Shown here: one piece after another, positions 8,541 through 18,697 of the stretch
Layout: every line of letters starts with the position of its first letter
Position numbering within the stretch: position 1 is the first letter of the stretch
Position numbers and translations under genes: made by a program
Notes under the pieces: generated by a model
Database searches by the model: none
What the model saw: only the letters and a program-made list of their open reading frames with translations
Told to the model about the DNA's origin: nothing
Origin: Candidatus Aenigmatarchaeota archaeon
GTDB lineage: Archaea; Aenigmatarchaeota; Aenigmatarchaeia; Aenigmatarchaeales; JACQIB01
Reading direction: 5' to 3'
Assembly: GCA_016198755.1 (NCBI GenBank)
Contig: JACQIB010000005.1
Location: 112,931-176,930 of the forward strand
Length of the DNA: 64,000 nucleotides

Positions 8541-9359
8541 TCAGGCATGGATTTCCAGTATATCTTTATCAGCCAGCTTATGCTCTAATCCAACTTTTTC
8601 CCCTACATGTTTTACAGATTTGCCCCAAACTTTTGCAAATTTGAAAAAGCGCAGGAAGTCTTTATGCACATGGGAAGCAGCATCCTTTACATTAGAGCCC
8701 CGTTTAAGTACCAGAGCCCTTTTTTCAGGCTGTTTTCCGGGTTCTTTTGTGTAAATATGGATTAGTTTCACGGAAGACCAGACTTTCTCGAAAATACCAG
8801 TTGGGTTCCTTGAATCTATGTAAACAAAGGGTGTACGAATCCTGAAACGCTCAATCAATCCTATCAAAGATTCCTTCTGCTCTTCTATGCTTCTTGTAGA
8901 GTCTATTACCAGAACAATACAGTCTGAACTTGCTGCAATACTCATCCACTGGGGAATAAAGGTTGATGGAATTTCCACAAACTGCATTTTAACACCCTCC
9001 CATTCTGCAACACCCATTTCAGGCTTTACTGTTGTATAGGAACGGTTGGAAATCTCTACCTTTGAGCCTGTCAAAGCTTTGAGAAGAGTTGACTTACCTG
9101 TTTGTGTTAATCCAAGCAGACAAACCTGTAAATCCCCCTCCTTCTGTATCTTGAAAGAGCTGCGCGTCCCTTTCTTTTCTGTTTGAGAGAGGAGTTTGCT
9201 TAATTTTGCCTTTAAATCAGCCTGCACATGGCTGGTTCCTTTGTGTTTTGGTATAGTAGAAATCATTTCCCTGAGCGCAGCTATTTTTTCATCCTTTGTT
9301 CTGGCATTTATGTACTTCTCATGCGCCTGTGCATACTCTACTGTAACATTTGTTGGCAT
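8541..9359 (-). CDS. DRG/Obg-like GTPase with C-terminal TGS domain
   Basis: VCLLGLTQTGKSTLLKALTGSKVEISNRSYTTVKPEMG; C-terminal KVWGKSVKHVGEKVGLEHKLADKDILEIHA. Confidence 0.88.
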   Translation of the reverse strand: MPTNVTVEYAQAHEKYINARTKDEKIAALREMISTIPKHKGTSHVQADLKAKLSKLLSQTEKKGTRSSFKIQKEGDLQVCLLGLTQTGKSTLLKALTGSKVEISNRSYTTVKPEMGVAEWEGVKMQFVEIPSTFIPQWMSIAASSDCIVLVIDSTRSIEEQKESLIGLIERFRIRTPFVYIDSRNPTGIFEKVWSSVKLIHIYTKEPGKQPEKRALVLKRGSNVKDAASHVHKDFLRFFKFAKVWGKSVKHVGEKVGLEHKLADKDILEIHA

Positions 9360-9368
9360 TGAACCACG

Positions 9369-11675
9369 TTAGTAATACTCGCTTCTGTAAGTGTCTTCTT
9401 TTTCGGGTAAAAAGACTGTTTCCTCGCTTTTCTTTTCCTCTTTCTTCTCTGCAGGTTTGTGTTTCCTGAACTTAAGGAAGTAAACAAGGGCAGCTATAAC
9501 AGCCAAGACAATAACTAAAATAAAGAGTTCTGTGTACGGGAAAGAAGGTTGGGGGGGAGGTTTTTGCAGCTCTGATTTTAGCTGTTCTAACTGAGATTCC
9601 GCGGTTTCTAAGTTTGAAAGGGCTGCTTCTATATCCCCTTCAGCCAGCTTTGATTCTGCTGAAGATATTGTATTGTTTACATTTTCATAGAGATTTGTTA
9701 AGCCTTTTGAGGAGGCTGTAAGCCTAAGTGTTTCGAGCTCTGATAAGAGAGATGTTATGTTCTCTGAAAGGTCCTGCACCTCGAAAACAGCAGATAATAT
9801 GGCCGTGCCAATATTAGAACTGATTTCTATATCCCCTCTATATACTCCGGATTTCAGCTTTGTACCATCAACTGAAAGTTTTATAATGGAAGAGTTCTTG
9901 CCTAAAATATAGTTTGGAACCTGAACCACAGAAACAATTCCCTCCAAATCCCCTTTGGATTTAACTGAAATTTCCCCCAAAATCAAAGGAGCTCTATTTT
10001 TTAACACAAATGTTTTTGTAAGCGGCTCTTTTGTGGATATTGGGCTTTTCCATTCCTTGGGCTCTATATCAATCCATGTGCCTGTTATATTCCACAAGCT
10101 TAGAGTAACTGGAATTGTTCTGGAAAACTGGTCTGCTGTAAACCCTAAATCAGCATAATAATCCCCTTCTTCAAGTTTTGTGCTGTTTAAAGTTACTGTA
10201 AATGAACCGGTTTCCTTGGGAAGGATTTCGCGCGGAGGCAGGCTAAAGCTTATCCTGCTTGATAGGAAACCGGAAACAGTCAAATTAAGGTTTGTTATTG
10301 ATTTGTTTCCTGTGTTTTTGACTGTAAAAGTCTGGGTTGAAACTGTGCCAGACCTGAGCGGTATTATCCATTCTGTAGGTCCTATGGAGTAATCCTTATC
10401 TGTGAGTGGGGAAATCATTGTTATTTTCTTATAATCCCCGCCTGTTTCTGTATTGTTCAGGGCTGTTACTTCGAGATAAACATCCCCATATTGTTTAAGC
10501 TCATATTCACTCCTGTAAAGGCTGTTATAATAGGCAAGCCTTCCGCTCCCTACCTGAGTCAGGTTCTCTAATAAAATTCTATAGGAAAGCTCTGCTGGTA
10601 ACGAGCTGTTTGCAGAAATTGATATTGAACCTGCTTTATAGGAGTTTGTTAAAATATCGACTTTAATATTTCCAACAGTAACATTGTAAAGATAGTTTGT
10701 GTCGCCTGCTGTTATGTTCAGGGTTTCGTTCTTTGAAAGCTTTACACCCTTTAACACCCAGCCGCCTATTATATTATCATAACTTAGCAGAGTTTCTGTT
10801 CCGCCTAATGGAAGGGAGAATTTTCCAGCTTTCACATCTTTTCCAAACCTGTCTTTTACATTTAACAGCAGCCAAAACTCTTTCCCTGCTGTTGGATGGG
10901 AAGGGAATGTTGAAGTTTCGATCTTCAAAAGATGGTCATTCATTGTATAAACTACAGCCCTGTCAAAAATCCCCCATGTTGAATTTGTATACAAACTTGT
11001 TTCATCAAGCCCCCAAAAAAGAAGCTTTCCTTTGGCTGTGATTTTGCTTGAAACAATATCATAAAAGGATACTGGTATATCTGCGGAGGAGCATTCTGCT
11101 GTAAGCCAGGAAATATCCGGCTGGGCCGTGGACAAAGCTATTCTTACCCGCCCCTCCTTTGTGTATACATCAGTAACCTTTCCTAAATCTTTTGTAACAT
11201 ATCCATCTGTCTCTACTTTTACAGACTTTTTAAGGCAGCTGTTGGATTTGTGCGGATAAGAGGAATAGTCAATAAAACATCCTTCTATTCCAGCTGTTCT
11301 GTTAACAGTAGCTGAGCCCATTGTAAGGAAAGCTGGCTTTTTCTGGGAGGTTATATTGTTGCAGAAAAAGTTTCTTTGTGCTTTTGAGGAGTTTGAGAGG
11401 TCTATCGAGGTTGTGCCTACAAAAACCATATCTGCTGCAGAGATGTAGCTATTTGCAGTACTTGTACCCGCAACAACCTGCTGCTCATTCAGGACTGTAA
11501 CCGTATAATTAAGGCCTGATAACCTGCTGCAAAAATCCTTGTCAACGCCCTTTAAAGCAGAACAGGGGCTTTCGGTGTCTGCAGCTGTTATATAGACTAT
11601 CATTTTTCCTTCTGCAGCTACAGGAATATACAGCAATGCCAGTATAAACAAAGCTGCAAGAATGGGTTTGTGCAT
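9369..11675 (-). CDS. Large membrane-anchored secreted/surface protein
   Basis: N-terminal signal peptide (ILAALFILALLYIPVAA), repeated IEPKEW.../SIGPTEW beta domains, C-terminal TM FPYTELFILVIVLAVIAALVYFLKF and charged tail. Confidence 0.75.
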   Translation of the reverse strand: MHKPILAALFILALLYIPVAAEGKMIVYITAADTESPCSALKGVDKDFCSRLSGLNYTVTVLNEQQVVAGTSTANSYISAADMVFVGTTSIDLSNSSKAQRNFFCNNITSQKKPAFLTMGSATVNRTAGIEGCFIDYSSYPHKSNSCLKKSVKVETDGYVTKDLGKVTDVYTKEGRVRIALSTAQPDISWLTAECSSADIPVSFYDIVSSKITAKGKLLFWGLDETSLYTNSTWGIFDRAVVYTMNDHLLKIETSTFPSHPTAGKEFWLLLNVKDRFGKDVKAGKFSLPLGGTETLLSYDNIIGGWVLKGVKLSKNETLNITAGDTNYLYNVTVGNIKVDILTNSYKAGSISISANSSLPAELSYRILLENLTQVGSGRLAYYNSLYRSEYELKQYGDVYLEVTALNNTETGGDYKKITMISPLTDKDYSIGPTEWIIPLRSGTVSTQTFTVKNTGNKSITNLNLTVSGFLSSRISFSLPPREILPKETGSFTVTLNSTKLEEGDYYADLGFTADQFSRTIPVTLSLWNITGTWIDIEPKEWKSPISTKEPLTKTFVLKNRAPLILGEISVKSKGDLEGIVSVVQVPNYILGKNSSIIKLSVDGTKLKSGVYRGDIEISSNIGTAILSAVFEVQDLSENITSLLSELETLRLTASSKGLTNLYENVNNTISSAESKLAEGDIEAALSNLETAESQLEQLKSELQKPPPQPSFPYTELFILVIVLAVIAALVYFLKFRKHKPAEKKEEKKSEETVFLPEKEDTYRSEYY

Positions 11676-11706
11676 GTAAATAACTTTCCCTCTGCAAATA
11701 AAAACC

Positions 11707-12282
11707 CTATTGGCTGGCTTCCAGAAGGAGTATTTTCTCGAAAAACAGGCTTTCCTCAGCTACACTCTTGGTTTTGAACCCCTCCTGCCTGAAAGCCTGT
11801 AAAACCTTTTCCAAACCTGTAAGGCTGCTGATTAAAAGCAAAACTCTTCCATTTGGAAACAAATGGATTTTGCAGTTTTCAATGAATTTCAAAATCAATT
11901 CTGAGCCTTCGCCAGCGCTCCATTCTTTCTCTTCATCAACAGGCAAATATGGGGAATTAAAAAGAATAATGTCAAATTTGCCCTGAACAAAGGAAAAAAG
12001 GTCTGATTGGAAAGCTTTTATTTTGCACCCGTTCTTTTCAGCGTTTTGTAGAGTGCATTCTACAGCTTTTTCATTTATGTCTACAGCTGTAACTTCAGCC
12101 TTCCCTTTGCTGCAGAGTATTGAAAGCAATCCTGAACCACAGCCTATCTCCAAAATCTTCTTTCCCTTTAAATCAAGATTCTCAAGAAAGTGTGCAAACA
12201 GGAAAGAATCCTCGCGGGGCTCATAAACCTCCTCTGTTTCCAGTACAATGCTGCGGAAAAACACCTTTCCCATTTTTATCAC
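11707..12282 (-). CDS. HemK/Mtq2-like N5-glutamine methyltransferase family protein
   Basis: YEPREDSFLFAHFL, ILEIGCGSGLLSIL, VTAVDINEKAV, FNSPYLP (variant of NPPY). Confidence 0.85.
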   Translation of the reverse strand: MIKMGKVFFRSIVLETEEVYEPREDSFLFAHFLENLDLKGKKILEIGCGSGLLSILCSKGKAEVTAVDINEKAVECTLQNAEKNGCKIKAFQSDLFSFVQGKFDIILFNSPYLPVDEEKEWSAGEGSELILKFIENCKIHLFPNGRVLLLISSLTGLEKVLQAFRQEGFKTKSVAEESLFFEKILLLEASQ

Positions 12283-12321
12283 AGGTGTTGTTTTAAATAT
12301 AAAGCTGCAAAAACTCTAGGA

Positions 12322-12903
12322 ATGGCATTTGGTTTGGGATGGATAGATAAAGCAGTTGGATGGGATAGAACACTGCTTCAATCTATAAACAACTTATCCG
12401 GAAATCCACTACTGGATTTATTATTTATATTTATAACTAATGTTGGTTTTTATGCTGTATGGGCTCTACTGGCTGCTATTCTGCTCTGGAAAAGAGAGAA
12501 AAAAGCCGGCCTGACTTTGCTTTTTGGGCTTGCAGTGGATATTGTTACTATAGTTGTACTGAAAACTGCATTCCACCGCCCGCGTCCCTTTGAGGTTTTC
12601 GAGCTCCGCCTGCCAGCGGGGGGAGAAATTGGCTCCTCTTTTCCTTCGGGTCATACACAAACTGCTTTTATGGCTGCAACCATTTTGGGCAGCTTTTATA
12701 GGAAAGCGCGCTGGCCCCTGTTTGCTCTGTCTATTTTAATCGGCTTCAGCAGGCTTTACTTGGGTGTTCATTATCCGCTGGATGTGCTGGCAGGAGCCCT
12801 GACAGGAGCTTCTATTGGATTGTTTATGCTGAATATTTTTCCAATTCAAAAATTGCAGGATAAGCTGCAGGGTTTTTGGAATAGAATGAAAGGTGACAAA
12901 TAA
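12322..12903 (+). CDS. PAP2-family phosphatase, membrane
   Basis: KTAFHRPRPFE, SSFPSGHTQTAF, SRLYLGVHYPLDVLAG; start trimmed to ATG 12322. Confidence 0.93.
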   Translation: MAFGLGWIDKAVGWDRTLLQSINNLSGNPLLDLLFIFITNVGFYAVWALLAAILLWKREKKAGLTLLFGLAVDIVTIVVLKTAFHRPRPFEVFELRLPAGGEIGSSFPSGHTQTAFMAATILGSFYRKARWPLFALSILIGFSRLYLGVHYPLDVLAGALTGASIGLFMLNIFPIQKLQDKLQGFWNRMKGDK

Positions 12904-12958
12904 TAGATTAAATAGACATATGGATCTGTTTTATATAATTTATGTACGAATTTGTTAT

Positions 12959-13558
12959 ATGGCAGGAAAAGGTACTGGAAATGAAATATTGATAATGCCT
13001 GTTCGGTTTTCTACTTTTACGCATGAGTATTCTTTTCCACCTCCGTTAAGTTTTCTTGTTCCGTTAGAATACGCAGAAATTACAAGAGCCCCGCAGAAAC
13101 ATGTTAGAATCGTCGGTGCTCATAGCGAAACTCCACGTGTTGTTGCCAATTATAAAACAGCTGGTACACCATCAGATAGATTAAAGGATTATATGAAGGA
13201 AACAAGCGGAGCAGACAGATATACTTCTAAAGATAATTCTGTAACATTATGGTTTCCAAGAAATCTGCAGGATGTTGTCATTTTTGGACACGATACTGTA
13301 CCTGAGACTGCAACAATTTCATCGGCTTTTGTTTGCTTTTCAAATGAAATAAAAGAAGATAATTTTAAAGATAATTCAGTTAGAGTTTTGTATAATACGA
13401 GAAAACCGCCTGGACATGTGTCAGGCATGGATTATTCAGTTGATTACAGCAGGGTAAAAGAACCTGTTAGGAGCATTGTGGAAGCTGTGCTGGAATCAAG
13501 GGGTATTATAAAACATGATATTCATGTTAATAGAACCGAAGCTGTTGCAGCAGCTTAA
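12959..13558 (+). CDS. Hypothetical protein
   Basis: Long open frame; start chosen at MAGKGTG. Confidence 0.55.
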   Translation: MAGKGTGNEILIMPVRFSTFTHEYSFPPPLSFLVPLEYAEITRAPQKHVRIVGAHSETPRVVANYKTAGTPSDRLKDYMKETSGADRYTSKDNSVTLWFPRNLQDVVIFGHDTVPETATISSAFVCFSNEIKEDNFKDNSVRVLYNTRKPPGHVSGMDYSVDYSRVKEPVRSIVEAVLESRGIIKHDIHVNRTEAVAAA

Positions 13559-13677
13559 AATTCAAACCCGCAGTTAATGCAAGTATAATTCTTTCTTGGG
13601 TTTTCTGTATCCAGAGAAGGAAGTGAACGGTCAGACTGAACTGTGGGTGAGTTGCAGCGTCTGCACAGGATTGTCAT
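13555..13677 (-). CDS. Small zinc-ribbon protein (40 aa)
   Basis: Own translation MTILCRRCNSPTVQSDRSLPSLDTENPRKNYTCINCGFEF; two CxxC pairs; not in ORF track. Confidence 0.6.
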   Translation of the reverse strand: MTILCRRCNSPTVQSDRSLPSLDTENPRKNYTCINCGFEF

Positions 13678-13808
13678 GTAAAAGTTTACGTATCATAACT
13701 ATTTAAAAACTGTGTTAGGCAAATTTAACTCGCAGTACCGAGTAAATTTATTTGAGCTTTTTGTTTTCCAGCTGATTTAAAAGCTGCGCAGGCAAATTAG
13801 GTTGGAAT

Positions 13809-14810
13809 GTGAGAAGAATGTTGGCAATAGAAATGAAGGGTGTTGGAAAGCAATATGAACAGAATATTGTAGAGCCTGGCATAGCTGGGGCTGTAAAGTG
13901 GTATTTGCATAGAAAAATAAAAACTGTACAGGCTCTGAAAGGGTTTTCCCTGTCTGTGAAAGAAGGTGAGATGATGGGGGTTATTGGACCAAATGGAGCA
14001 GGAAAAAGCACTGCAATAAAAATAATGACGGGTATATTGAGGTCTGATTCCGGAAGCGTCAGGGTTTTAGGGAAGGATCCGTTTGAACAGAGGCAGGATC
14101 TTGCAAAGGATATTGGAGTTGTTTTTGGGCAAAGAACTCAGTTGTGGTGGGATTTACCCCCAAGGGATACTTTTGATTTGCTGCATGCAATCTATAATAT
14201 TCCTGATAAAACTTTCAGTAAAAACCTTGAGATGTTTACAGAAATTTTGGATCTGGGGCCTTTGTTAGGAAAGCCTGTTAGGAAACTCTCGCTAGGAGAG
14301 AGGATGAGATGTGAGATAGCAGCTGCCCTTTTGCATAATCCGAAATTAGTTTTTTTGGATGAGCCAACTATAGGGTTAGACTTGATAGCAAAGGAAAACG
14401 TAAGGGATTTTTTAATAAAAATAAACAGGGAAAATAAAACAACCATAATACTTACAACACATGATATGGGAGATATAGAAGAACTGTGCGATAGGGTTGC
14501 GATTGTAGATATTGGAAAAAAGGTTTATGATGGGAAGCTGGAAAAGATAAGAAAATTGTTTGGAAAGGAAAAGGAAGTTTCAGTTGAGTTCCATTCACAG
14601 CCCTCTGCACAGGAATTAAGAAAGCTTGGGATGAAGATTGTAAAGAGAGAAGGGGAAAGGTATTGGTTTTCTGTTCATGGGAATATTTCTTCTGCTGTTA
14701 AAAAGCTTGTGAACAGGTTTAACCTCCATGATATTGAAATAGAAGAACCTGAGATAGAAGAGATTATAAAGAAAGTTTATAGGGAAGGTGTGAGGAATGC
14801 CAAATACTAG
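13809..14810 (+). CDS. ABC-2 type transporter ATP-binding protein
   Basis: Walker A GPNGAGKST, LSLGERMRCEIAAALL, Walker B LVFLDEPTIGLD. Confidence 0.95.
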   Translation: MRRMLAIEMKGVGKQYEQNIVEPGIAGAVKWYLHRKIKTVQALKGFSLSVKEGEMMGVIGPNGAGKSTAIKIMTGILRSDSGSVRVLGKDPFEQRQDLAKDIGVVFGQRTQLWWDLPPRDTFDLLHAIYNIPDKTFSKNLEMFTEILDLGPLLGKPVRKLSLGERMRCEIAAALLHNPKLVFLDEPTIGLDLIAKENVRDFLIKINRENKTTIILTTHDMGDIEELCDRVAIVDIGKKVYDGKLEKIRKLFGKEKEVSVEFHSQPSAQELRKLGMKIVKREGERYWFSVHGNISSAVKKLVNRFNLHDIEIEEPEIEEIIKKVYREGVRNAKY

Positions 14811-15603
14811 GGGATTGTTAGCTCTATCTAAAACTGCGTTTAAAAATTACACGGCTTACAGGGCCGAACTGCTTGTAGGTTCTGTTACAGTTTTTGTTTC
14901 TGTCACAATATCAGTGCTTTTCTGGGCTGCTGTATACGGATGGGATTACCAAAGAATAATTGCAGGGTTTACACTGGCACAGATTGTAACATATTCTGCA
15001 CTTTCCCTTTTCATAGCAAGGATAGCTGATACTGGGATAGAGTATGAGATGGAGGAGCTGGTTAAAACAGGAAATTTGCTTACATGGTTAGTAAAGCCTT
15101 TCACATACCTGCAGCAGATATTTTTCGGGGGCATTGGATACAGTATATTCTCAACCCTTACAAGGGTTGTGCCTGCTTTTATTCTATCTGTTGTATTATA
15201 CAAAATATTTTTCCCATCCTTCTATACTTTTCTATTTTTTATAGTGTCTCTGGCTTTTTCCTACCTTACAGTATTTTTACTCTCTTTCATGTTCGGACTC
15301 TATGCTTTTTGGAGCAGGGGAAGTATCTTTGCAATAAGAAGGGTCAGGCAGACCGCTACTAACCTGCTTTCAGGCTCTGTTATCCCTCTCGCCTTCTTTC
15401 CAGCATGGTTTGTTTCAGCAATCTCCTTCCTTCCCTTCCTTTCAGTTTATCACATACCACTCTCAGTTTACCTTGAAAAAATATCAGGACCAGAGATTTT
15501 CTTTGCTTTTGGACAGCAGATTATTTGGATAATTATCCTTTTGGGGCTTTCGAAATTCCTCTGGAAACGCGCAACAAAAAAGTTTGAGGCTTTGGGTGGG
15601 TAA
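14797..15603 (+). CDS. ABC-2 type transporter permease
   Basis: Polytopic membrane protein, overlaps ATPase gene by 14 nt. Confidence 0.85.
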   Translation: MPNTRGLLALSKTAFKNYTAYRAELLVGSVTVFVSVTISVLFWAAVYGWDYQRIIAGFTLAQIVTYSALSLFIARIADTGIEYEMEELVKTGNLLTWLVKPFTYLQQIFFGGIGYSIFSTLTRVVPAFILSVVLYKIFFPSFYTFLFFIVSLAFSYLTVFLLSFMFGLYAFWSRGSIFAIRRVRQTATNLLSGSVIPLAFFPAWFVSAISFLPFLSVYHIPLSVYLEKISGPEIFFAFGQQIIWIIILLGLSKFLWKRATKKFEALGG

Positions 15604-16389
15604 ATGAGAGCAATAGAATTAACAAAAGCCTATTTGCGCATAAATGTTTTGGAGTGGATGGAATACAAATGGGATTTCCTTATTGGGGTTCTTTCCATGC
15701 TATTTATGGAAATAACTCCTGCTATTTTTATCTGGGCGCTTTTCAGCAGGATTCAGGCAGTTAATGGCTGGAGCTTTGGGCAGATACTGTTTATTATTGG
15801 ACTGGCTGGAATGGCTACTGCTATATGGAGGGTTTTCTTTACTGGATTCTGGAACTTTGACAGGTTTATCAGAATGGGTGGGCTGGACAGGACACTTCTT
15901 TACCCTATCAATCCTTTGCTGCACATAAATGCTGTAAGTGTCTGGGCTGATGGGTTGGGAAATGTTATCGCATCTGCAATTATTCTTTCCTATGCTTCTG
16001 CCGCTGCAGGCATACACTGGACAGCTCTAAGCCTGCTCCTCTTTTTCATTGTTTCTGTATCAGCTTCGCTTATACTAATGGCTCTAACAGTTATTCCTGC
16101 ACTAGCAGCCTTCTGGACAATGCGTTCTGCTGTTTTTGCTGAGATTATCTGGCATTTTAAGAAGTTTTTGGATTATCCACTGGACATTTACGGCACAGCA
16201 ATAACATTTTTCATGACATTTATACTTCCACTCGGTTTCGTAAACTTCTATCCAGCCCAAATATTTTTAGGCACAGGAAAGTATATGGAACTTGCCTTTC
16301 TTTCCCCGCTTGTAGCCCTTATTCTTATCGGCCTCACTATTTTGGTCTGGAAACAGGGATTGAAAGTTTACGCAAGCACTGGAAGTTAG
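15604..16389 (+). CDS. ABC-2 type transporter permease (second subunit)
   Basis: Polytopic membrane protein directly abutting preceding permease. Confidence 0.85.
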   Translation: MRAIELTKAYLRINVLEWMEYKWDFLIGVLSMLFMEITPAIFIWALFSRIQAVNGWSFGQILFIIGLAGMATAIWRVFFTGFWNFDRFIRMGGLDRTLLYPINPLLHINAVSVWADGLGNVIASAIILSYASAAAGIHWTALSLLLFFIVSVSASLILMALTVIPALAAFWTMRSAVFAEIIWHFKKFLDYPLDIYGTAITFFMTFILPLGFVNFYPAQIFLGTGKYMELAFLSPLVALILIGLTILVWKQGLKVYASTGS

Positions 16390-18128
16390 AGAAAGTATTT
16401 CCCTGAAGAACGCTGATCCTGGTCTAATTGGGAACCTGGTTTGTTTGCCCTCGGTCTTCCAGTCTGGGGGTCTTTTCTGAAAGTTACTCCAACTTGCTGT
16501 AAAAATTTATTCATCCCCTCACCTAGCTTGCAGGGCTCTGCTTTCCCCTCCTTTCCTTGGGAACCTGTGAACAAAATCCCCGAATCAGCTAAATAGGATA
16601 AAAAAAGCAGATCATGATCTATTACCATTGCAGAAGCTTCGCGCACTTCGCAGACTTTCCTTATTGCTTTTGCAACAGCAATCCTTTGCTCTGAGTCTAA
16701 AAAAGCAGAAGGCTCGTCCAGCAAAAACAGCTTAACTGGCCTGCTTAAACAGAGAGCTATTGCAACTCTCTGCAACTCCCCTCCGGAAAGGGTTTTAACT
16801 TCTCTTTGCATTAGCCACTCTAATCCCAACGGGCCTATTAACTGGGAACGAAATTCCTCCCCGTAAGGATTTGTTACTGTTGACAAAAGCTCTTCCACAG
16901 TCCCTGCTGTTGCTGACAAATATTGAGGTTTGTATGAAATTTTCTCTTTTGCACTTATTGTTCCTTCTGCTTCAAGTTCCCCCGCCAGAATGCGCGCGAA
17001 AGTTGTTTTTCCCAGCCCATTTGCACCGAAAATACCAACAACTTCACCCTTTAGCAATTTCCCATCTCCTACCTGCAAAGAGAATGAACCCTGTTTTATC
17101 TTTAGGTCTGCCCATTCCAAAATCGGGGTTTGTTTAAAGCTGGGAGCGCTTTTTTGTAGAGAAAAGTTCAACGCCTCAGTACGGAAACGCATGTTTTCAT
17201 CTTTCAAATAACCATCTAAGAAAGCGTTTATTCCGACCCTTACGGAGTAGGGAGCAGAAACAATGCCATATACAGCTGGAACCCCATAGAAAATATGGAT
17301 TCTGTCAGCAACCATATCCAGAGTTGCTAAATCATGTTCCACAACAAGGACAGCTGCTGTTTTTGCAAGCTCCCTTAACAATTTAGCCATCCGCAGCCTT
17401 TGATAAACGTCCAGATAGGAAGAAGGCTCATCAAAATAGTAAACATCAGCCTTTCTTTCAGCTGCAACAGCAATTGCCAATCTTTGTAGTTCGCCTCCGG
17501 AAAGTTGTTTTGGAATCCTGTTTAAAAGTTCTTTCAGTCCAAGCATTTCTTCAACAGTCTTGCGCATGTTTGTTTCATTATACTTTTCCAAAATCTCATC
17601 AACAGTTCCTTTAATCTCAGATAAAAATTCAATATTCTGCGGCTTTGTTACTGTTTTAACTGTTCCTTTTTCAAGATTTTCCAGATAAGATTGCAGCTCT
17701 GTGCCGCGGAACATTTTTATTAATTCCCTCTTATCAACTTCCTTCTCTGTCCCAAAGTTTGGCTTTATTTCCCCTGTCAAAATCCTGAGAGCAGTTGTCT
17801 TACCCATGCCGTTTGGGCCTAACAACCCTACAACTTCTCCCTTCATTGGATATGGTAATCTGAAAAGAGCAAAGCTGTTAACACCGAAACGCTGCATTGG
17901 CTTTTCTTTTAGCTGTTCGGGAGTTCTGACAATTTCTATTGCATGGAAGGGACAAGCTTTTATACATAATCCGCAATCAATGCACAAATCCTCAGAAATA
18001 TTAGACTTACCATTCTCCCCTATCCAAATACACTTATCACCTGCTCTGTTTATAGGGCAGACTGATATACATTCCAAGTGGCACTTCTTCGGCTGGCATG
18101 TTTCCCTTTGTACAACTGCTACTCGCAT
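16386..18128 (-). CDS. abce1: ABCE1/Rli1 ribosome recycling ATPase
   Basis: N-terminal Fe-S ferredoxin motifs (CIDCGLCIKACPF), twin ABC domains with GPNGMGKTT / GANGLGKTT and LSGGELQR twice. Confidence 0.97.
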   Translation of the reverse strand: MRVAVVQRETCQPKKCHLECISVCPINRAGDKCIWIGENGKSNISEDLCIDCGLCIKACPFHAIEIVRTPEQLKEKPMQRFGVNSFALFRLPYPMKGEVVGLLGPNGMGKTTALRILTGEIKPNFGTEKEVDKRELIKMFRGTELQSYLENLEKGTVKTVTKPQNIEFLSEIKGTVDEILEKYNETNMRKTVEEMLGLKELLNRIPKQLSGGELQRLAIAVAAERKADVYYFDEPSSYLDVYQRLRMAKLLRELAKTAAVLVVEHDLATLDMVADRIHIFYGVPAVYGIVSAPYSVRVGINAFLDGYLKDENMRFRTEALNFSLQKSAPSFKQTPILEWADLKIKQGSFSLQVGDGKLLKGEVVGIFGANGLGKTTFARILAGELEAEGTISAKEKISYKPQYLSATAGTVEELLSTVTNPYGEEFRSQLIGPLGLEWLMQREVKTLSGGELQRVAIALCLSRPVKLFLLDEPSAFLDSEQRIAVAKAIRKVCEVREASAMVIDHDLLFLSYLADSGILFTGSQGKEGKAEPCKLGEGMNKFLQQVGVTFRKDPQTGRPRANKPGSQLDQDQRSSGKYFL

Positions 18129-18137
18129 TCAAGTTTG

Positions 18138-18653
18138 TTATGCTGGGGCTTTTAAATCCTTTCCTTCTGGCCCGGAATCCTTTTCTTTTGGTCTGGTTAA
18201 AAGGTCCAAAGCTGCAAGATGTGCAGCTACTTGCATAGAAAGCCTGCTGGCAGCATACGTATGTCTTGCCCATGTAACAAAATAATCTGGAACCTGTACC
18301 TTTTCTGGGCCGTAAACAATCTCTCGCGGTCCAGCTGGCTTGAGAGATTTTCTGAATTCTGAATAAGCTTTATCTGCTTTAGGCCAAACAGCTAGTTCAG
18401 ATGTTAGAGACTCTGGAGAAGCTTGAAGTATTAACACTCTGCTAAGGTCGTTAATTGGCTTAGGAGATCTTAGGAACAGCCTCCTTTCAACATACAGAAC
18501 TACACCCTCAATTTGGACGCCTATATCTGCAACATAAAGTACTTTGCTTTTGCCTGAACCATGTGTTTCAGCACCATGGACAACTCCGCTTTGCCTATAC
18601 CTTAGAAACTGCGCATCCAGCATACCAGGAACTTCAGCTCTGCCTTTAACCAT
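18138..18653 (-). CDS. Orphan protein, member 1 of a tandem paralogue run
   Basis: 171 aa; shared motif AYSEFRKSLKP...VQVPDYFV. Confidence 0.6.
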   Translation of the reverse strand: MVKGRAEVPGMLDAQFLRYRQSGVVHGAETHGSGKSKVLYVADIGVQIEGVVLYVERRLFLRSPKPINDLSRVLILQASPESLTSELAVWPKADKAYSEFRKSLKPAGPREIVYGPEKVQVPDYFVTWARHTYAASRLSMQVAAHLAALDLLTRPKEKDSGPEGKDLKAPA

Positions 18654-18697
18654 TCAATGTTCTTTGGAGGAAAGGGATTTAAACTCCACGTAGAACT

